Positions 1 through 11,073 are shown, numbered from the stretch's first letter. The stretch is DNA of 64,000 bases from Serendipita indica DSM 11827 (GCA_910890315.1 CAJVGD010000002.1:1-64000); one strand, 5' to 3'. Numbers and translations are program-made. The notes: generated from the letters alone by a model not told the origin.

Positions 1-62
1 CGCGTCGAGAGACGGAGCGAGCTTGTCGACACAACTTCGGCCGAATAAATTATCAGAAAATA

Positions 63-1571
63 ATGGTCGTGCGAATTGTAGAGACCTTGCTCGAACGAAC
101 CGTCTCGGTTCACTATTATCTCCCGCTCTTTGTCGGCATCGTCTCCGTTTTGACTCTCCGAGCGTGGTTTTCGGGCAAACGGACAGACAGAGAACGAGAT
201 CTCCATGGGAGGACAATCCTCGTCACCGTAAGCAAGCCAGGCCTTTTTGGAAATAATTCTATAGCACACTAAGCACAGTTTCACAGGGAGCTACATCCTC
301 TTTAGGAATCACTCTTGTCACAGAACTCGCACGCAGAGGCGCTCAGGTCATTGGTGTCGTCGAGGACACGGCAGACCCCACCGTCCTCTCGCTCTTTGAC
401 CTCATCCGGCACACGACCAACAACGAGCTCGTCTATGCAGAACAATGTGATCTCTCATCTCCCAACGCAATCAAAGACTTTTGTGCACAGTTGATCAAAT
501 CATCGGGAGGAGGGCTTGAATCCGAACCACCACGGCTAGACGCCATCATCTACGCACACGAATATCCGCACATCGGTGCAATACAGGCTAATTCTACGGA
601 AAGAGCAAAGGAGGATGAACAGAGGCTGCACCGACGATTGGCTTCCTTTTTCTTTACGACGCTCCTCCTCCCGGTACTCCTGACGGCACCCGAAGAAAGA
701 GACATTCGATTCATCACCGTCGTGCCACCCCTGTACGCCGCGGCAATTCCCTCTTTTACCCCTCGCCCTCCGCCACCCTCGGAGAAGAGTGATGCGCCTG
801 TAGGCGTTGGAGTCGCTTCTCCATCCCTATGGGTCAAAGAAGGCGCACGTGCATTGGATGCCATTCTATTCACCCGACATTTCCAGCGCATCCTCGACGC
901 TCTCCCGACTCCTTCCGTCAAAACACAGGTGGCGAGGTCGACAGCCGGTCCAACCTCGTCTTCAAAAAACACCGTCGAGCTTGAACCGGAGGCTGTAGCT
1001 GCCAAACGTCCCTCGAATATTATCGCGCTCGCCGTTTCTCCTGGGTTCAGCCGCACCGACACGATCGCCCCCTACTTATTACGTCGCGACAAAAATTCAA
1101 CCGTTTTCTCGTTTGTCGGCCTCATAGGGTCAGTCACCCACCCCGTTTGTAATATGGCTGTGTGAATGGTTAACTGACATGTGCGTTCTTTTGCCCTTGC
1201 CCTCCTTTTTCTCCGAGATCAGGTATACCTTGGCGCTCCCTTTGCTCTACATATTCGCAAAGTCTTCCGATGCGGCCATCCAAACTGTCTTGCATGCCCT
1301 ATTCCTCCCGACACCACTCAAGGCGACCAGGGCTGCAGCAGCACACCAACCGACGACGACGACGACGTCAACCACACGCGATGGATCCTCCGAGGAATAT
1401 GTGAGAGGAGGTGCACTCTATGCGGAATGTGCGCGGGTCTTGCTGCCAGGCAATGCAGAGCAAAGGTTAGGATCAGAACTCGTCGGTCAACGCGTCTGGG
1501 AGAATCTAGAGGCAGAGCTCGCGCGCTGGAGAACAGCCGAGCAGGCTTCGCGTTCGATAGAAAAGAATTGA
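63..1571 (+). CDS. SDR-like membrane-anchored protein (DUF1776-type)
   Basis: Three exons. The first, from ATG 63, gives a short N-terminus with a hydrophobic segment (about residues 18-35), then a beta strand ending at the intron at about 229-283. The second opens directly with GATSSLG, the Rossmann nucleotide-binding turn of short-chain dehydrogenases, followed by LVTELARRGAQVIGVVED. The second intron (about 1129-1222, GT...AG) joins VGLIG to YTLALPLLYIFAKSS. The classical YxxxK catalytic pair is not obvious, and a low-complexity proline/serine/threonine insert lies in the second half. This pattern resembles the fungal DUF1776 SDR-like family, probably in the ER or another endomembrane. The substrate cannot be told from the sequence. 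It is convergent with the CYSTM gene downstream. Confidence 0.72.
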
Positions 1572-1772
1572 TCCTTAGGTTATACCGCGGAGATGGCTAC
1601 TCTGTAATCTCAGTTTGCCTTTTTGCATGCCACTCGTCTAGAAATCGTATGTCATTCACCGCAACAGGAAAACTGATCAATCAATATTCGAGTAGAGCGA
1701 TTGTAGAAATGATGGCGGGGAAATAGACCGGTAAGCATATCCGAGTGGCGTGGGCTGTGGGCCGTGCCGGGT

Positions 1773-2468
1773 TTAGAACAGACAATCCAAGCACAAGTCT
1801 GAGGGACTGTAAACCTTTTGAAATCGGAATTATAAATGAATGCTCACCGTCTGCACAGCAGCAGCAAAGACACTGAAAGGAATAGGCGTTAGTGGAAAAG
1901 CTTCTATTTAGTCATTGGGCTTACAGCAGCCAAGCTATAAAAATAGATCAGAATTTTGGTACGAGAACAAAAAAAAAATGGGGAACGGACCATGCAAGGC
2001 AGCCAGTAGAAGCTCCACTACTCTTCTTTTCTTGTACAATGACCTGAGGTTGTTGCTGTGGGTAGTATGCTATTTGACCGGAGAATCCATGTGCGTGGGC
2101 GGGCCGCATCAATACGAATGACACAACAATCAAGAAGAAATTGACATACGTCCAGGTTGACCATACTGAGGTTGCCCATAACCTTGCTGAGGATAACCCT
2201 GTTGGGGATAGTACTGGGTACCAAGCCGTTAATTCGGAGAAAAAAGACGTGACGAGCTCGCGCGACGTACACCTTGTTGGGGACCTCCAGGAGGTGCTAA
2301 TGGGTTCGCATCAGAGCATACAGTCGTCAGCGAATCGGGTTGGCCGAGATGAACGGGGGGCAAAAGGCAAGTCTTACGATAGTATCCACCCTGTTGCGGA
2401 GGACCATAACCACCTGGTTGCTGATGTTGCATTCCCTGATCTCCTTTGTAATAGTCGGCGTTGGACAT
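1773..2468 (-). CDS. CYSTM-type cysteine-rich tail protein
   Basis: A small protein of about 106 residues. It starts MSNADYYKGDQG, continues with Gly/Pro/Gln/Tyr repeats (GPPQQGGYY, YYPQQGYPQQGYGQPQYGQPG, YYPQQQPQ), then a linker VIVQEKKSSGASTGCLAC, and ends in the cysteine-rich CYSTM tail CLAACLCCCCADDLCLDCLF. CYSTM proteins are tail-anchored or palmitoylated at the plasma membrane and are linked to stress tolerance. I count seven exons, two of them very small: 26 nt at 2271-2296 and 10 nt at 1925-1934. All joins are GT...AG and keep frame, and the final stop is TAA at 1773-1775. The complete motif appears only if both tiny exons are spliced in, which supports the model. The role is inferred from the family only. 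Confidence 0.8.
1925..1934 (-). other. 10-nt microexon of the CYSTM gene
   Basis: On the minus strand the 10 bases CTTGGCTGCT are preceded by a T-rich tract ending in tatag and followed by gtaagc. The next exon is reached after a branch-point-like ctaac and ttcag. Splicing it in joins ...GCLA-C to L-A-A and then CLCCCC in frame. Skipping it changes the frame so that the CYSTM cysteines are lost. Confidence 0.75.
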
Positions 2469-3005
2469 TTCTGCGCGGTTGGCGGTCGCTTGGCGGTAAT
2501 GGAAGAGTTCAAGGATGGCTCCACGCGTTGCCGGGACCCCCTCTTGCCAGCAGCGTCCAATAGGTGTGGATGACCAACGAGCCTTTTGCCTGCGCAGTCA
2601 AAGGAACTTGACCGGGTTAGGGATCCAGAGTGGCAGTGGCTATGACCTCTGGAGCTTCTGGAGAAATACGGATACAACTCGCTGCATTTCCACAAATAAT
2701 ATCGCTACAGTGTCTAGCAATTCAGAAAATAAACCGACAGTCAAGGAGAGTGGGACGGATAGAGTACCGTGGTCTAGGAAACAGTAGTGAGCCGAGCCTA
2801 CACGAAGAGTCGTGTCCAAAATCAAAAATCGAGAAAAGGAATGGAGAGCGCGTGGGCTACAGAAGTCGCATTGGGTATAACTGCGGTGATGGTGACGGAC
2901 GAACGGACGAGGCGCAATTATTCGGCGGGGGCATTTGCTTTCCTCGGCCTGCGGGAGAGGAGCAATCTATCGTAAACGACGAGAATAGATAACCAAATTC
3001 GAAAT
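2469..3005. other. intergenic, CYSTM promoter and velvet 3' side
   Basis: About 540 bp between two minus-strand genes. Several short open frames on both strands show no family motif or credible splice pattern. I see nothing here beyond the presumed CYSTM promoter and the velvet transcript end. Confidence 0.5.
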
Positions 3006-4038
3006 CTAGGTTTTGGGTGCACCCTGGTTCGCAAAGTGCAAGCTGAGTTGGGTTCTTGCTAAACAAAACCAAAAAAAAAAGTCAGCAGACAAAAACAGAT
3101 GGCTAGAGCGATTCTTGACGTACGTGGAGCTACATAATTTCTCTGGTTCACGACCGTAAAGGGCTGGGTGGATACTTGGGCGAGGGGTGAAACGAAGCCA
3201 CTCTGAATTAATGTCATCTCATGATCTCTACTTGAGGGGAGCCGTGGATCAGATACCGGAAAGTCTTCGTCGCATAAACGTCGATACTCACCGCAAACGG
3301 GTTAAACTGATCCCCAGCCGATATTTGCCCTCTGTCCTGATACTGACGTCTGGAAACATAAAGTAGATGCCGCGTTGCCCATTCATATCCACGAGGCTAT
3401 ACGGCGACGAAACCAGCGATCCGTAGAGGAGACGTTGTGCCGAAGGCTGGGCGGATGCACTGCTGGGTTCATCGGGTGGATCTCGAACAGGGAGTGCGTT
3501 CTCGTCTAGTAATTGAATAGTGCACACAAAAAAGGGTATCTCATCGTCACTGCGGAAAAATTAGGAGCGTACTTTTTGCCAAGAATAAGCGGTCCATACA
3601 CTTGTAGTCGGCGTTGAGAAGGATCAAGAACGTCCAAACGAATGATGAGAGCGGGCGCGAGGGGTACCCTCGACAGATACTGGCTTCCATGAGCCGCACC
3701 GGCGGTAGGCTCTTGAAGAATGACGAGTTGGTAGCCCCTGTAAACGCCATTTATCAGTATCGTCCAATGGAATACTACAACATATTGTGCGCTCACTTTG
3801 AGCCGGATGTAGATCGACGAGAGACTGAAAGGAATGGGACATTCGCCGTAGGCGAAGGTAATGCTATCGGGTCATAACGAAGGTGATGTTGATGAGAACG
3901 AGTACGTGAATCGTAATCTCTGTGCCTACGAGCTTGAGCTTGTGTAGTTGCAGAGTGCGTGAGGCCGCGAATAGAGATGCGCTCGCGGTTGCGCTTGTAA
4001 ACGTTGTGGGTATCATCACCCGTCCTTGGGGAGGACAT
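3006..4038 (-). CDS. Velvet-domain transcription regulator
   Basis: Velvet proteins are fungal DNA-binding regulators that couple light or development to spore formation and secondary metabolism, usually as dimers in the nucleus. The N-terminal exon from ATG 4038 is basic and disordered. The velvet domain follows: GYQLVILQEPTAGAAHGSQ, PLAPALIIRLDVLDPSQRRL, DDEIPFFVCTIQLLDE, then LLYGSLVSSPYSLVDMNGQ and the hallmark GIYFMFPDVSIRTEGKYRLG, and finally QPFTVVNQRNYVAP and TQLSLHFANQGAPKT before the stop at 3006. A 50-bp intron (donor gtatgg) must be removed between RRLQV and DDEIPF. The usual cysteine of the first velvet motif (CGFG) is replaced here by AAHG. The affiliation within the family (VelB or VosA-like) is not resolved. 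Confidence 0.88.
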
Positions 4039-4797
4039 TGACGGGCTTGGGGACTTGGAGGCGCAGTGAGGATTGACGTAAGGACTTTTTGAGGAGAGGC
4101 GGGCGGAGTATGGTTGGAATGGCCTCGGATTTGGAGAGAAGGCGAACTATCGAGACACGGAATGCTAGCGATGGTTGCACAGCTATAGAATGAGCATGTC
4201 AATTAGCAAGGAAAGAAACGTGGTTGGCTTCCTGGGTGGCTTGGAATGTCCGAAGCGCGCCGTGGTTGCGACGTCGGGCTGGAGGCAGAGAAAGGTGAAA
4301 TTCGCGGAAGGGGAAGGGCGGCGTCTCGCGTGGGACCCACGCGACAGTTGAGTATTTGTAGACGCAAAGCTAATGAAGTGGCTGTTAGGACGTTAGCAAA
4401 GTGCCGCACTTGCTACATTGCAAAAAGGTCGGCTAGGAACCTGCAGGGAAAAAGAAAGGAGTGCTAGGATGCATAGAAGCACGGCTAAAGGGCGTTGTGA
4501 ATAACAACTGCTGAGAAAGCGACCATGCCCGGGATCACTGTCAGGAGGGCGAAAATGAGTGTCTTCCCCCTGGTCGAAAGAGCGGATGCAGTATAGAGAG
4601 AGAGAGCGAGCGGCGACGACCGGCGTAGCGGAGAATCTGCCGTCGCCGCGTAGGCCATTCGGATGGGGCCGTATAATTGAGGCGTGAAGTGATGTCTGTA
4701 TTAGAACAGCTGCTAAGATAATACACGACCCCGCGCTCGCTGGCTTTGGTCGTCGTCAGGGCCAGTGGAAATGAGAGCACATACACAGCGAACAAGA
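4039..4797. other. intergenic, velvet upstream region
   Basis: About 760 bp between the velvet start and the TIM23 stop. It holds a short GA-rich tract near 4590-4610 and several small open frames without recognisable domains. It may carry a velvet 5' UTR with an intron. No gene is supported. Confidence 0.45.
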
Positions 4798-5704
4798 CTA
4801 AAGGATGGCCGACTTGACCCAGCTCCAGGCTCCGGCTGCCGTAGTCATTAAGGTCGCAGCGGCGAACGCGGGCTTGACTCCCGCTGTATGACGGCATCGT
4901 TAGCCCTAGAGCGTGGAAAGCACGACTAAAAACGGAGCAAGGCGTACCTGTACTTTTGTATAAAGCCCCACAGATACCTCCTGCAGCCATCCCTCCCCAA
5001 ATATCATGCTTTCCGCGCACAGAGTCAATGGTCGAGTTTACGGCATTGTAAATGAGGGCTATGATGATTTAGTACGTGATATTCGTAGCACAGTAAGAAA
5101 ACTAAAGCACCTAGAACACCGGCAGAATTACCCAAGAAGGTCCCACGTCGGGTTACGCCGTTGAGGATACTGTTCAGTCTCAAACGCGCATTGGACACGG
5201 CAAGAGGTCGCGCCGCTCCTTCTCGTAGTCCCCATAGACCGCCAATCCCTAGACCTGCGTCAGGAGGCCATATAATTTGGTTGGTGAGGAGACGACGGGT
5301 AGGTGGGGAATCATCATGGAAACATTATTAAACAAAAGTAAACGCAGTCAGCAAGTGGATCCAGTTATTTAAAATTATTTACCGGCCAAATAAGTAGTGC
5401 CTGTTCCATAACACAGATCGTCGCTCCAACCGCGCGAAGGCAGGGCGGTAGCTCCTCCGGGCAAAGTGCTCAGCTTGTCATCGTCGAGCAATAGATAGTC
5501 TAGCTTGTCTCCAATACCAGCAAGTGGATGGAGTTTGCTGGGGTCATAGGCGTTTGCCAGAACATCGCTCGCCGTTACAATTTCTGGCACGACCGGCACA
5601 CTCTCTGGCTTGGAGAATGAAACGCCAGCAATGGGATTTGTGTTTGTTTGTGGTGGAGGAGTCTCCTTGTTGCCCTTGTCCCGCAAAAAGTCGAGAAATG
5701 ACAT
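4798..5704 (-). CDS. TIM23: Mitochondrial import inner membrane translocase Tim23
   Basis: Channel subunit of the TIM23 presequence translocase in the inner mitochondrial membrane. After MSFLDFLRDKGN and an acidic intermembrane-space region come HPLAGIGDKLDYLLLDD and LPSRGWSDDLCYGTGTTYLAG. After an intron the Tim17/22/23 core follows, including LWGLREG, ARPLAVSNARLRLNSILNG, VTRRGTFLGN, then VRGKHDIWGGMAAGGICGAL, and the last helix AGVKPAFAAATLMTTAAGAW ending in KSAIL and TAG. There are at least four short introns. I chose the start at 5704 (MSFLDFL) over an in-frame ATG at 5797, because the divergent neighbour begins at 5774 and the longer form would overlap it. Confidence 0.93.
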
Positions 5705-5773
5705 TTTTTCCAGAGTCTCGGTCAGGTCCAACTCTGCTGGCTTCCTGGATAATCTTTTCCCCCCGACCTCGCC
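5705..5773. promoter_or_regulatory. 69-bp bidirectional promoter, TIM23 / TPR gene
   Basis: Only 69 bp separate the two divergent start codons, so both transcription starts and both 5' UTRs must fit here or overlap the coding regions. No TATA box or other element is evident to me. Confidence 0.55.
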
Positions 5774-6890
5774 ATGAGTTTCCGTGCCGTCAACCAATTA
5801 ACGCGTAGAATATCATCAACAATCCCTAGACGCGTTGCTATCAACCCTAGCTGGCTTATGGACCGACGTTTTCCGCGTACCGGCCGTTCCAGGCCTCTCT
5901 AAGCGGTCAATCACGTTCGTATCTGTATCGGAATGACATAGTTCCTCATAATTTTCTCATAGGATGGGCCTCCTCGGTCGACTCGCCGTCCCTTGCAACA
6001 GTCGTCTCCGACCCAGCACATGCAGAAGCCACCGCTCTATTGGAATCGGGTACAAAGCTGCTAGAAGAAGGTCCCTGATTAACCAGAACAAGGGCTTGAC
6101 GTCCTCTGACTACGTTTGTCAGGAGACATTCAAGGCGCCCTTGCAAAGTACCAAAGGAGCGTCGAAATCAACCGGACCGCAAGCGGACTCTTCAACCTTG
6201 GCGTAACTCACTACCATCTCAGTTCGTCCCCTTACTACCATGTTCAGAGTCCTTTGTGTTCTTACCGCTCCACCCTTTCAGAGCAATTCGACAAGGCCAT
6301 CGAGGTTTGGAATCTCGCAAATGAGATGGACCCAGCTTCTGCCGACGTTCATACGAGTGAGTTACTCGCCCATAGTCCCGCTAGTGCTGAATGGTTGGTC
6401 GCCTTGTGACAGACCTGGCGAGCGCATACATCATGGCACCCCCTTCTCGGCCACAGTTGGCATTGCAACATCTTCAGTGAAGTCCGCTCAACTCGGAGTA
6501 AACCGATGGCGAGACTGACGTGTCCCCCTCCCCGTTTTCGAATCACAGGATCGCAGCGTCCCTTGCCCCAGAGGACGGCGAGATAGCCTTCAACTTGGGT
6601 GCAGTATTGGAAGCATGTACGCCTCCCCCTGTGTTACATCTAGATGCGTCAGCCACTGACAGTCTGTACCTATAGGCGGCCATCTAGAACCCGCCCTGGT
6701 ACAATACAAGCGCAGCGTGGAGCGTGGCATCGACAGGGCGGAGGTCAATGTTCGCAATTGTACGTCTCATAACGTTACCTTGTCTTCTTGTAGTCAAGTC
6801 GCTAACCTCGCGGAAAAAGGTAGTGCTAAGATTTTCGGTCAACGATTAAAAGCGGCAGCAGAGAGCAAAGAGCCCAAGGATGAGGCGTAG
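5774..6890 (+). CDS. Probable mitochondrial TPR-repeat protein
   Basis: The first exon begins MSFRAVNQLTRRISSTIPRR and ends in DRRFPR, joined by an intron to WASSVDSPSL. This is arginine- and serine-rich without acids, as expected of a mitochondrial presequence. After cleavage come tetratricopeptide-like helices: ALLESGTKLLEEGDIQGALA, KYQRSVEINRTASGLFNLGV, FDKAIEVWNLANEMDPASAD, LASAYIM...LALQHLQIAASLAPED, GEIAFNLGAVLEA, HLEPALVQYKRSVERGIDRA, and a charged C-terminus AAAESKEPKDEA. About 230 residues from six or so exons. TPR proteins act as protein-binding scaffolds. The partner is unknown. It shares its promoter with TIM23, which fits a mitochondrial role. Confidence 0.75.
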
Positions 6891-6920
6891 AATAGATTCT
6901 CTTCGCATCGTTGCTATACC

Positions 6921-8784
6921 CTATGCTACATTTCGCATTCTGCCGAGGAGTTTATGAGATGATTTTGCGGCGTCCGCAACGATTTGCGAATCCTCTTTCA
7001 TTTTCAGCCCTTCATACCATGGTAACGATAGTGATCGAATGAATGGGTCGATGAGATGGCTCCATTCCCGAAATGGCAGAGGGCGATCCAGCATCCACTC
7101 GTTTACCTTCTCCATAGAGAGTGTGGAATGAGCCACCAGGGAGATGCTCACAATAGCGACACGTAATGAATTCTCTGCCAACGAAGAAGAGGCGAAAAGC
7201 TGCTCCCCGATCGTGGCTTCATCCCATCGAGGTGGTCTCGATTCGACCAGGATTGATAGCAGCCTCTTCAGCCCGAGGTCTCCATCCCAGCAACCCTTTT
7301 GTACAACCATGAACAGTGCCCGTCTCCACAGGCGCGAGAATGTCCGCAAGTCGTGGAGATGTCGGGTGTACGGGAGCAAGAGGAATAGTTCTGGCAAACT
7401 CTGGGATTGCAAAAACCTCGAGCAGAGCCTGATCAAGGTACTGGTGAACCGCTTTTGAGACTCTATCGCGAGTAAACGCAGAGCGAAAACGTCATTGGCG
7501 GAAACTCCGCCAAGGCCGGTCACAGCGGTTGAGAGGTGGTTCTGAATGTCTACGGTTGCTTGAAGATGATCGAAAAACCCATAGTCTTCCCGGGTATTGA
7601 CGCTACCGCGAGCGAGGATTTTGGCGATTCGGCTACGAGTCGCCATCTTGTTCGCCTTTACCAACATCGCATCGTCCTCGTGCTCTATTAGCTCAAATCT
7701 TCGGTGAGCCGCCCAATGAATGAGCGGCTTGAACGAGTCAAGCGGAGTAGGTGGGTCCTTGTGCCCATTCATGCGGATTCGAGCCGCGTCTTGGCTATTG
7801 AGAACGGCCTCGACCATGGACATCCGTGATAGAGGATGGTTCATTCCACGTGAGAGTATGTTGATCATATTGATGACAAGGGACCGGTACTGGGTCGGAA
7901 TAGAAACCTCGCGCTTGTGAATCTTGTACAACAAGGAAGCGAGTCCTTGGATGAGGACGGATAGGTCGTATTGATTGAGTGCCTCTTTTGCTTTTTCTCG
8001 GGCATTGATCCACAGGGAAAGCGTCTCCAATAGACCTTCGATGCGCACAGCACTTTCGGCGGGAAACGCCTTGCGACCGGCTTGGTGAATATGGAATAGT
8101 GACTGAAGGGTTTTTCGATACTGTACGGCGCCCAGGGTCAGTCCGTTTTTCTCGAACGCCAACGAGCCCAGGCGTAAAACAGCATCCCAACGCCGGTGAA
8201 AGTGAAGCTGAACGATGAGATCGTTGACGACTCCCACCCCACTTTTCGATCGTGGGGCTGCATGCACTACTTCGTCCACAAGGTTGCCGAGGGGTGTTGG
8301 TTGTTTGAGGCAAGACGCGACGAGGCACAAATGGCGAAGGGCATCCAGCGAAAAGCGAAGGCCACTGTGTATATACGTGGAAAAGACACGCGTGGCCAGA
8401 TCTCCTTGCTTCAGTCTCACAAGAAAAGAGACGAGCTGGACAGCTGGCTCGTGAGTTTGTAGCAACCGCGTTCGTTTGGAGGGTACGAGCATTAGATGCC
8501 CCTCTAAAGCCTCTTCGTCTCCGTTTGCAGGCTGTTTCCAGAATTGGACGAGTAACTTGCACAGAACCAGCGTTTGCTTGCTGTGAGACCGCAGCTTTGA
8601 CAAATGTCAGCAAAGAGCTACCTGGCACGATGATAAACCCACATGATTTGTTTTCCGTGGTGGTTTGAGGAACAGTTCGTTTTCGTCTGGCCGGTCGAAT
8701 GGTCGAGCGTGGATTTGACGCAGCGACTGGGCTGTTGCTGGACGAACAATTGGCTTGAAAATGCATTTTGATCTCATTCGTCAT
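6921..8784 (-). CDS. Conserved-looking helical protein of unknown function
   Basis: A long open frame of about 560 codons fills 6921-8603 and is preceded by a short N-terminal exon whose ATGs are at 8784 (MTNEIKMHFQ) or 8763 (MHFQANCSSSN). The two lie in different frames, so an intron must lie near 8580-8650. I could not settle its ends. The protein is rich in amphipathic leucine helices (for example AVQLVSFLVRLKQGDLATRV, LPELFLLLPYTRHLHDLRTF) without a clear motif. The helical spacing is reminiscent of PPR-type or other alpha-solenoid proteins, and the basic N-terminal exon (RPARRKRTV) could be a targeting or nuclear signal. I do not recognise the family. It is divergent from SNX41. Confidence 0.6.
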
Positions 8785-8874
8785 CCTTTACGGCCAGACG
8801 GAGCAGCCCCAGGGCAAATCCTGGTATGCGTTCGGGTCCAGAGAGCTTGTTTAGACCCAACGTTGACGCAGACT
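8785..8874. promoter_or_regulatory. short divergent promoter, helical protein / SNX41
   Basis: At most 90-111 bp lie between the two divergent starts, depending on which ATG (8784 or 8763) the minus-strand gene uses. Confidence 0.45.
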
Positions 8875-10972
8875 ATGGCAGACTTTGACGACCCGAATCC
8901 ATTTGGCGGCGACAATGAGCAACAACAGGCTGTAATTGATGTTCCTCCAGCACAAGAAGACAACGTAGCGCCGCCAACGCCAGCCAAGACGACGGCGCAG
9001 CCGCCGCCTTCAAACAGAGGGTACCCAGGACTGGCGCCAAAGACTGGATTCTGCTGCGTCAGAGACGAGTATCTCCACTCTGATGACGCTGAAATACAGG
9101 CAAGTCTTCCTGAGCCTGCCGGGAGCTCACCCGTTGACAAACTCCACGTAGATTGTCGACGCTCTCAAGATGACAGATCACGCTGGGAAGATATATATTG
9201 CCTATGTTATTCGCACTGGTGTACGTTTCATTCACGCTCTGCTCGCCACACGGCCGCTCACACCGCGCATACGCAGACCTCTGATGCGCGGAGACGCTAC
9301 TCGGAATTCGAATCACTACGGGGCGGTTTAGTCAAACTCTATCCCACTATCATCATCCCACCTATTCCCTCAAAGCAAAGCCTGGGAGACTACGCCATCA
9401 AGCAGTCAAAGGCAAAGGAGGACGCGACTATGATCTCGAGACGCAAGCGAATGCTGCAAGCATTCCTTAACCGCATCGCTCGACATCCCATTCTCTCCAA
9501 CGAACATGTGTTTCACCGTTTTCTGGACGGTGAAGTATCGTGGGTGTGTCTCCAAGGCCGCAGCTCGTCGTCTATTTCTGACAAATTCCGGTGCAGAGCG
9601 AAGCCCTTCATTCACCTCCTCTCTCACTGATACCAAAGAACATTTTGCGAGCCCCACCTCACAATCCCACTGACCCGAATGCTCACCCGGCGTACAATGC
9701 ACTCCCTTCGCCATCTCCTGGGGCAACTCTCCGACATCCTGACCAACGATTTATGGACTCTGAAGCATTCACAAACAAATTTGCTAGTCATCTAAGTGGA
9801 ACCATGGAAAAGGTTACTAGGCGAACTATGAAACGCTGGGCTGGTTCGTCTTGCCGTACTCAAGGAGGATACCATAGTCTTACGTCTTCCATATAGATTA
9901 CTCCCAAGATAACGCAGAGCTAGGAGCCATACTAAATGGCTTTAGTTTATCAGAAACGGGAACGCTCGCATCTGCAGTCGAGAAGACAGGCCAAGCCGTC
10001 GACGCGACCTATATGTCAACTACCCGATTAGTCAGTTTGCAACCCTGGAGGATATCTGTCGTTACTGACGTAGAGTAGCTTCAGGAAATTGAACAAAACT
10101 GGGCAGAGCCTCTCCACGAATACTCTCAATTCGCCGAGATTATCAAAAAGCTTCTGAGTTATCGTCATCAGAAGCATGTACAATATGAGATGACCAAGGC
10201 AGCTCTGGAAAACAAGCGCGAAATCATGGAGGAATACGAGCGATCAGAGGCGGAAGCCCAGCGTCTTCAGACTGCGTTGAGTGGAAGCTCAGCCGGTCGC
10301 GTCGGTACCACCACCACTAGGAGAGGCACGGGTCTTCTCTCTGGAGAGGGTCCAGAGGACTCGATTGGCGCAAGGAGTAACGATCCGAATGCGCAAAGTG
10401 GCACATCTGCTGGCTCATCCTACTCAACTCCAATGTCGAGGCGAAAGAATAGCAGTGGCGGCGGCCTACTTAGCGCAATATCGTACTCCATTCAAGGCAT
10501 GATGGACGTCGATCCGGAAACAGCACGCAGAAACAATATGAGCAAGACTAAGGAGACTATCTCACAGGTGCGCTGAATCTATCAATTGATAGGGCTTCAA
10601 TCTAATCCCACCCAAGTTGGAAGACGCTCTCCAGTTGTCGGGTCAAGATTTGAAATACTCTTCCGCGACGATTCAAGCAGACCTTGATCGCTTTCAACGA
10701 CAAAAGGTGGCCGACATGCGTGAGATGTGTATTTCCATGGCTCGTGTTCACAAGGAATGGGCTCGCAAGGTTGGTTCCTTCTTTTGGTACACACATCGCC
10801 CTCACATTTACGGTAGAACTTGGATGCCTGGGAAGAGGCTCGAAAAGAAGTCATCAAGATATCACCCCATCCAAACCGGTTGCCAGAAGACATTCCTCTT
10901 CCTACCTCTCCTAAATCACCGACGAGTCCTAAGCCAAATCCACAATCTCCCGTCAACGGTACTGCCAGATAG
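8875..10972 (+). CDS. SNX41: Sorting nexin SNX41/Atg20-type (PX-BAR)
   Basis: Sorting nexins of this type bind PI3P on endosomes and recycle cargo to the Golgi. The Atg20/Snx41 branch also serves selective autophagy. The start is MADFDDPNPFGGDNEQQQ. After a proline-rich linker comes the PX domain, with RYSEFESLRGGLVKLYP and IIPPIPSKQSLGDYAIKQSK (the basic lipid-binding loop and PPxP turn) and MLQAFLNRIARHPILSNEHV. The BAR helices are spread over several exons: FMDSEAFTNKFASHLSGTME, DNAELGAILNGFSLSETGTL, LQEIEQNWAEPLHEYSQFAE, then a coiled coil KREIMEEYERSEAEAQRLQT. It ends with DLDRFQRQKVADMREMCISM and a proline-rich tail finishing NPQSPVNGTAR. A serine/glycine-rich insert interrupts the BAR region near 10270-10500, as in fungal Snx41. 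Confidence 0.85.
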
Positions 10973-11073
10973 GGAAATACACGTTAGCACGTATGCTTTA
11001 CGGCCTTTGATGACTTCAGATCGGTCTTTGTGTATATGAAGAATCCAATTTTCTACGTAGATTCACTAACATC

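Noticed and set aside
5705-5797. longer TIM23 N-terminus from ATG 5797
   Set aside because: It would overlap the start of the divergent TPR gene and lacks the family-like MSFLDFL beginning.
7795-8784. 329-codon minus-strand open frame
   Set aside because: Its first part shares the true N-terminal exon of the helical protein, but after about 8640 it runs in the wrong frame, with Arg/Ser/Pro-rich out-of-frame composition.
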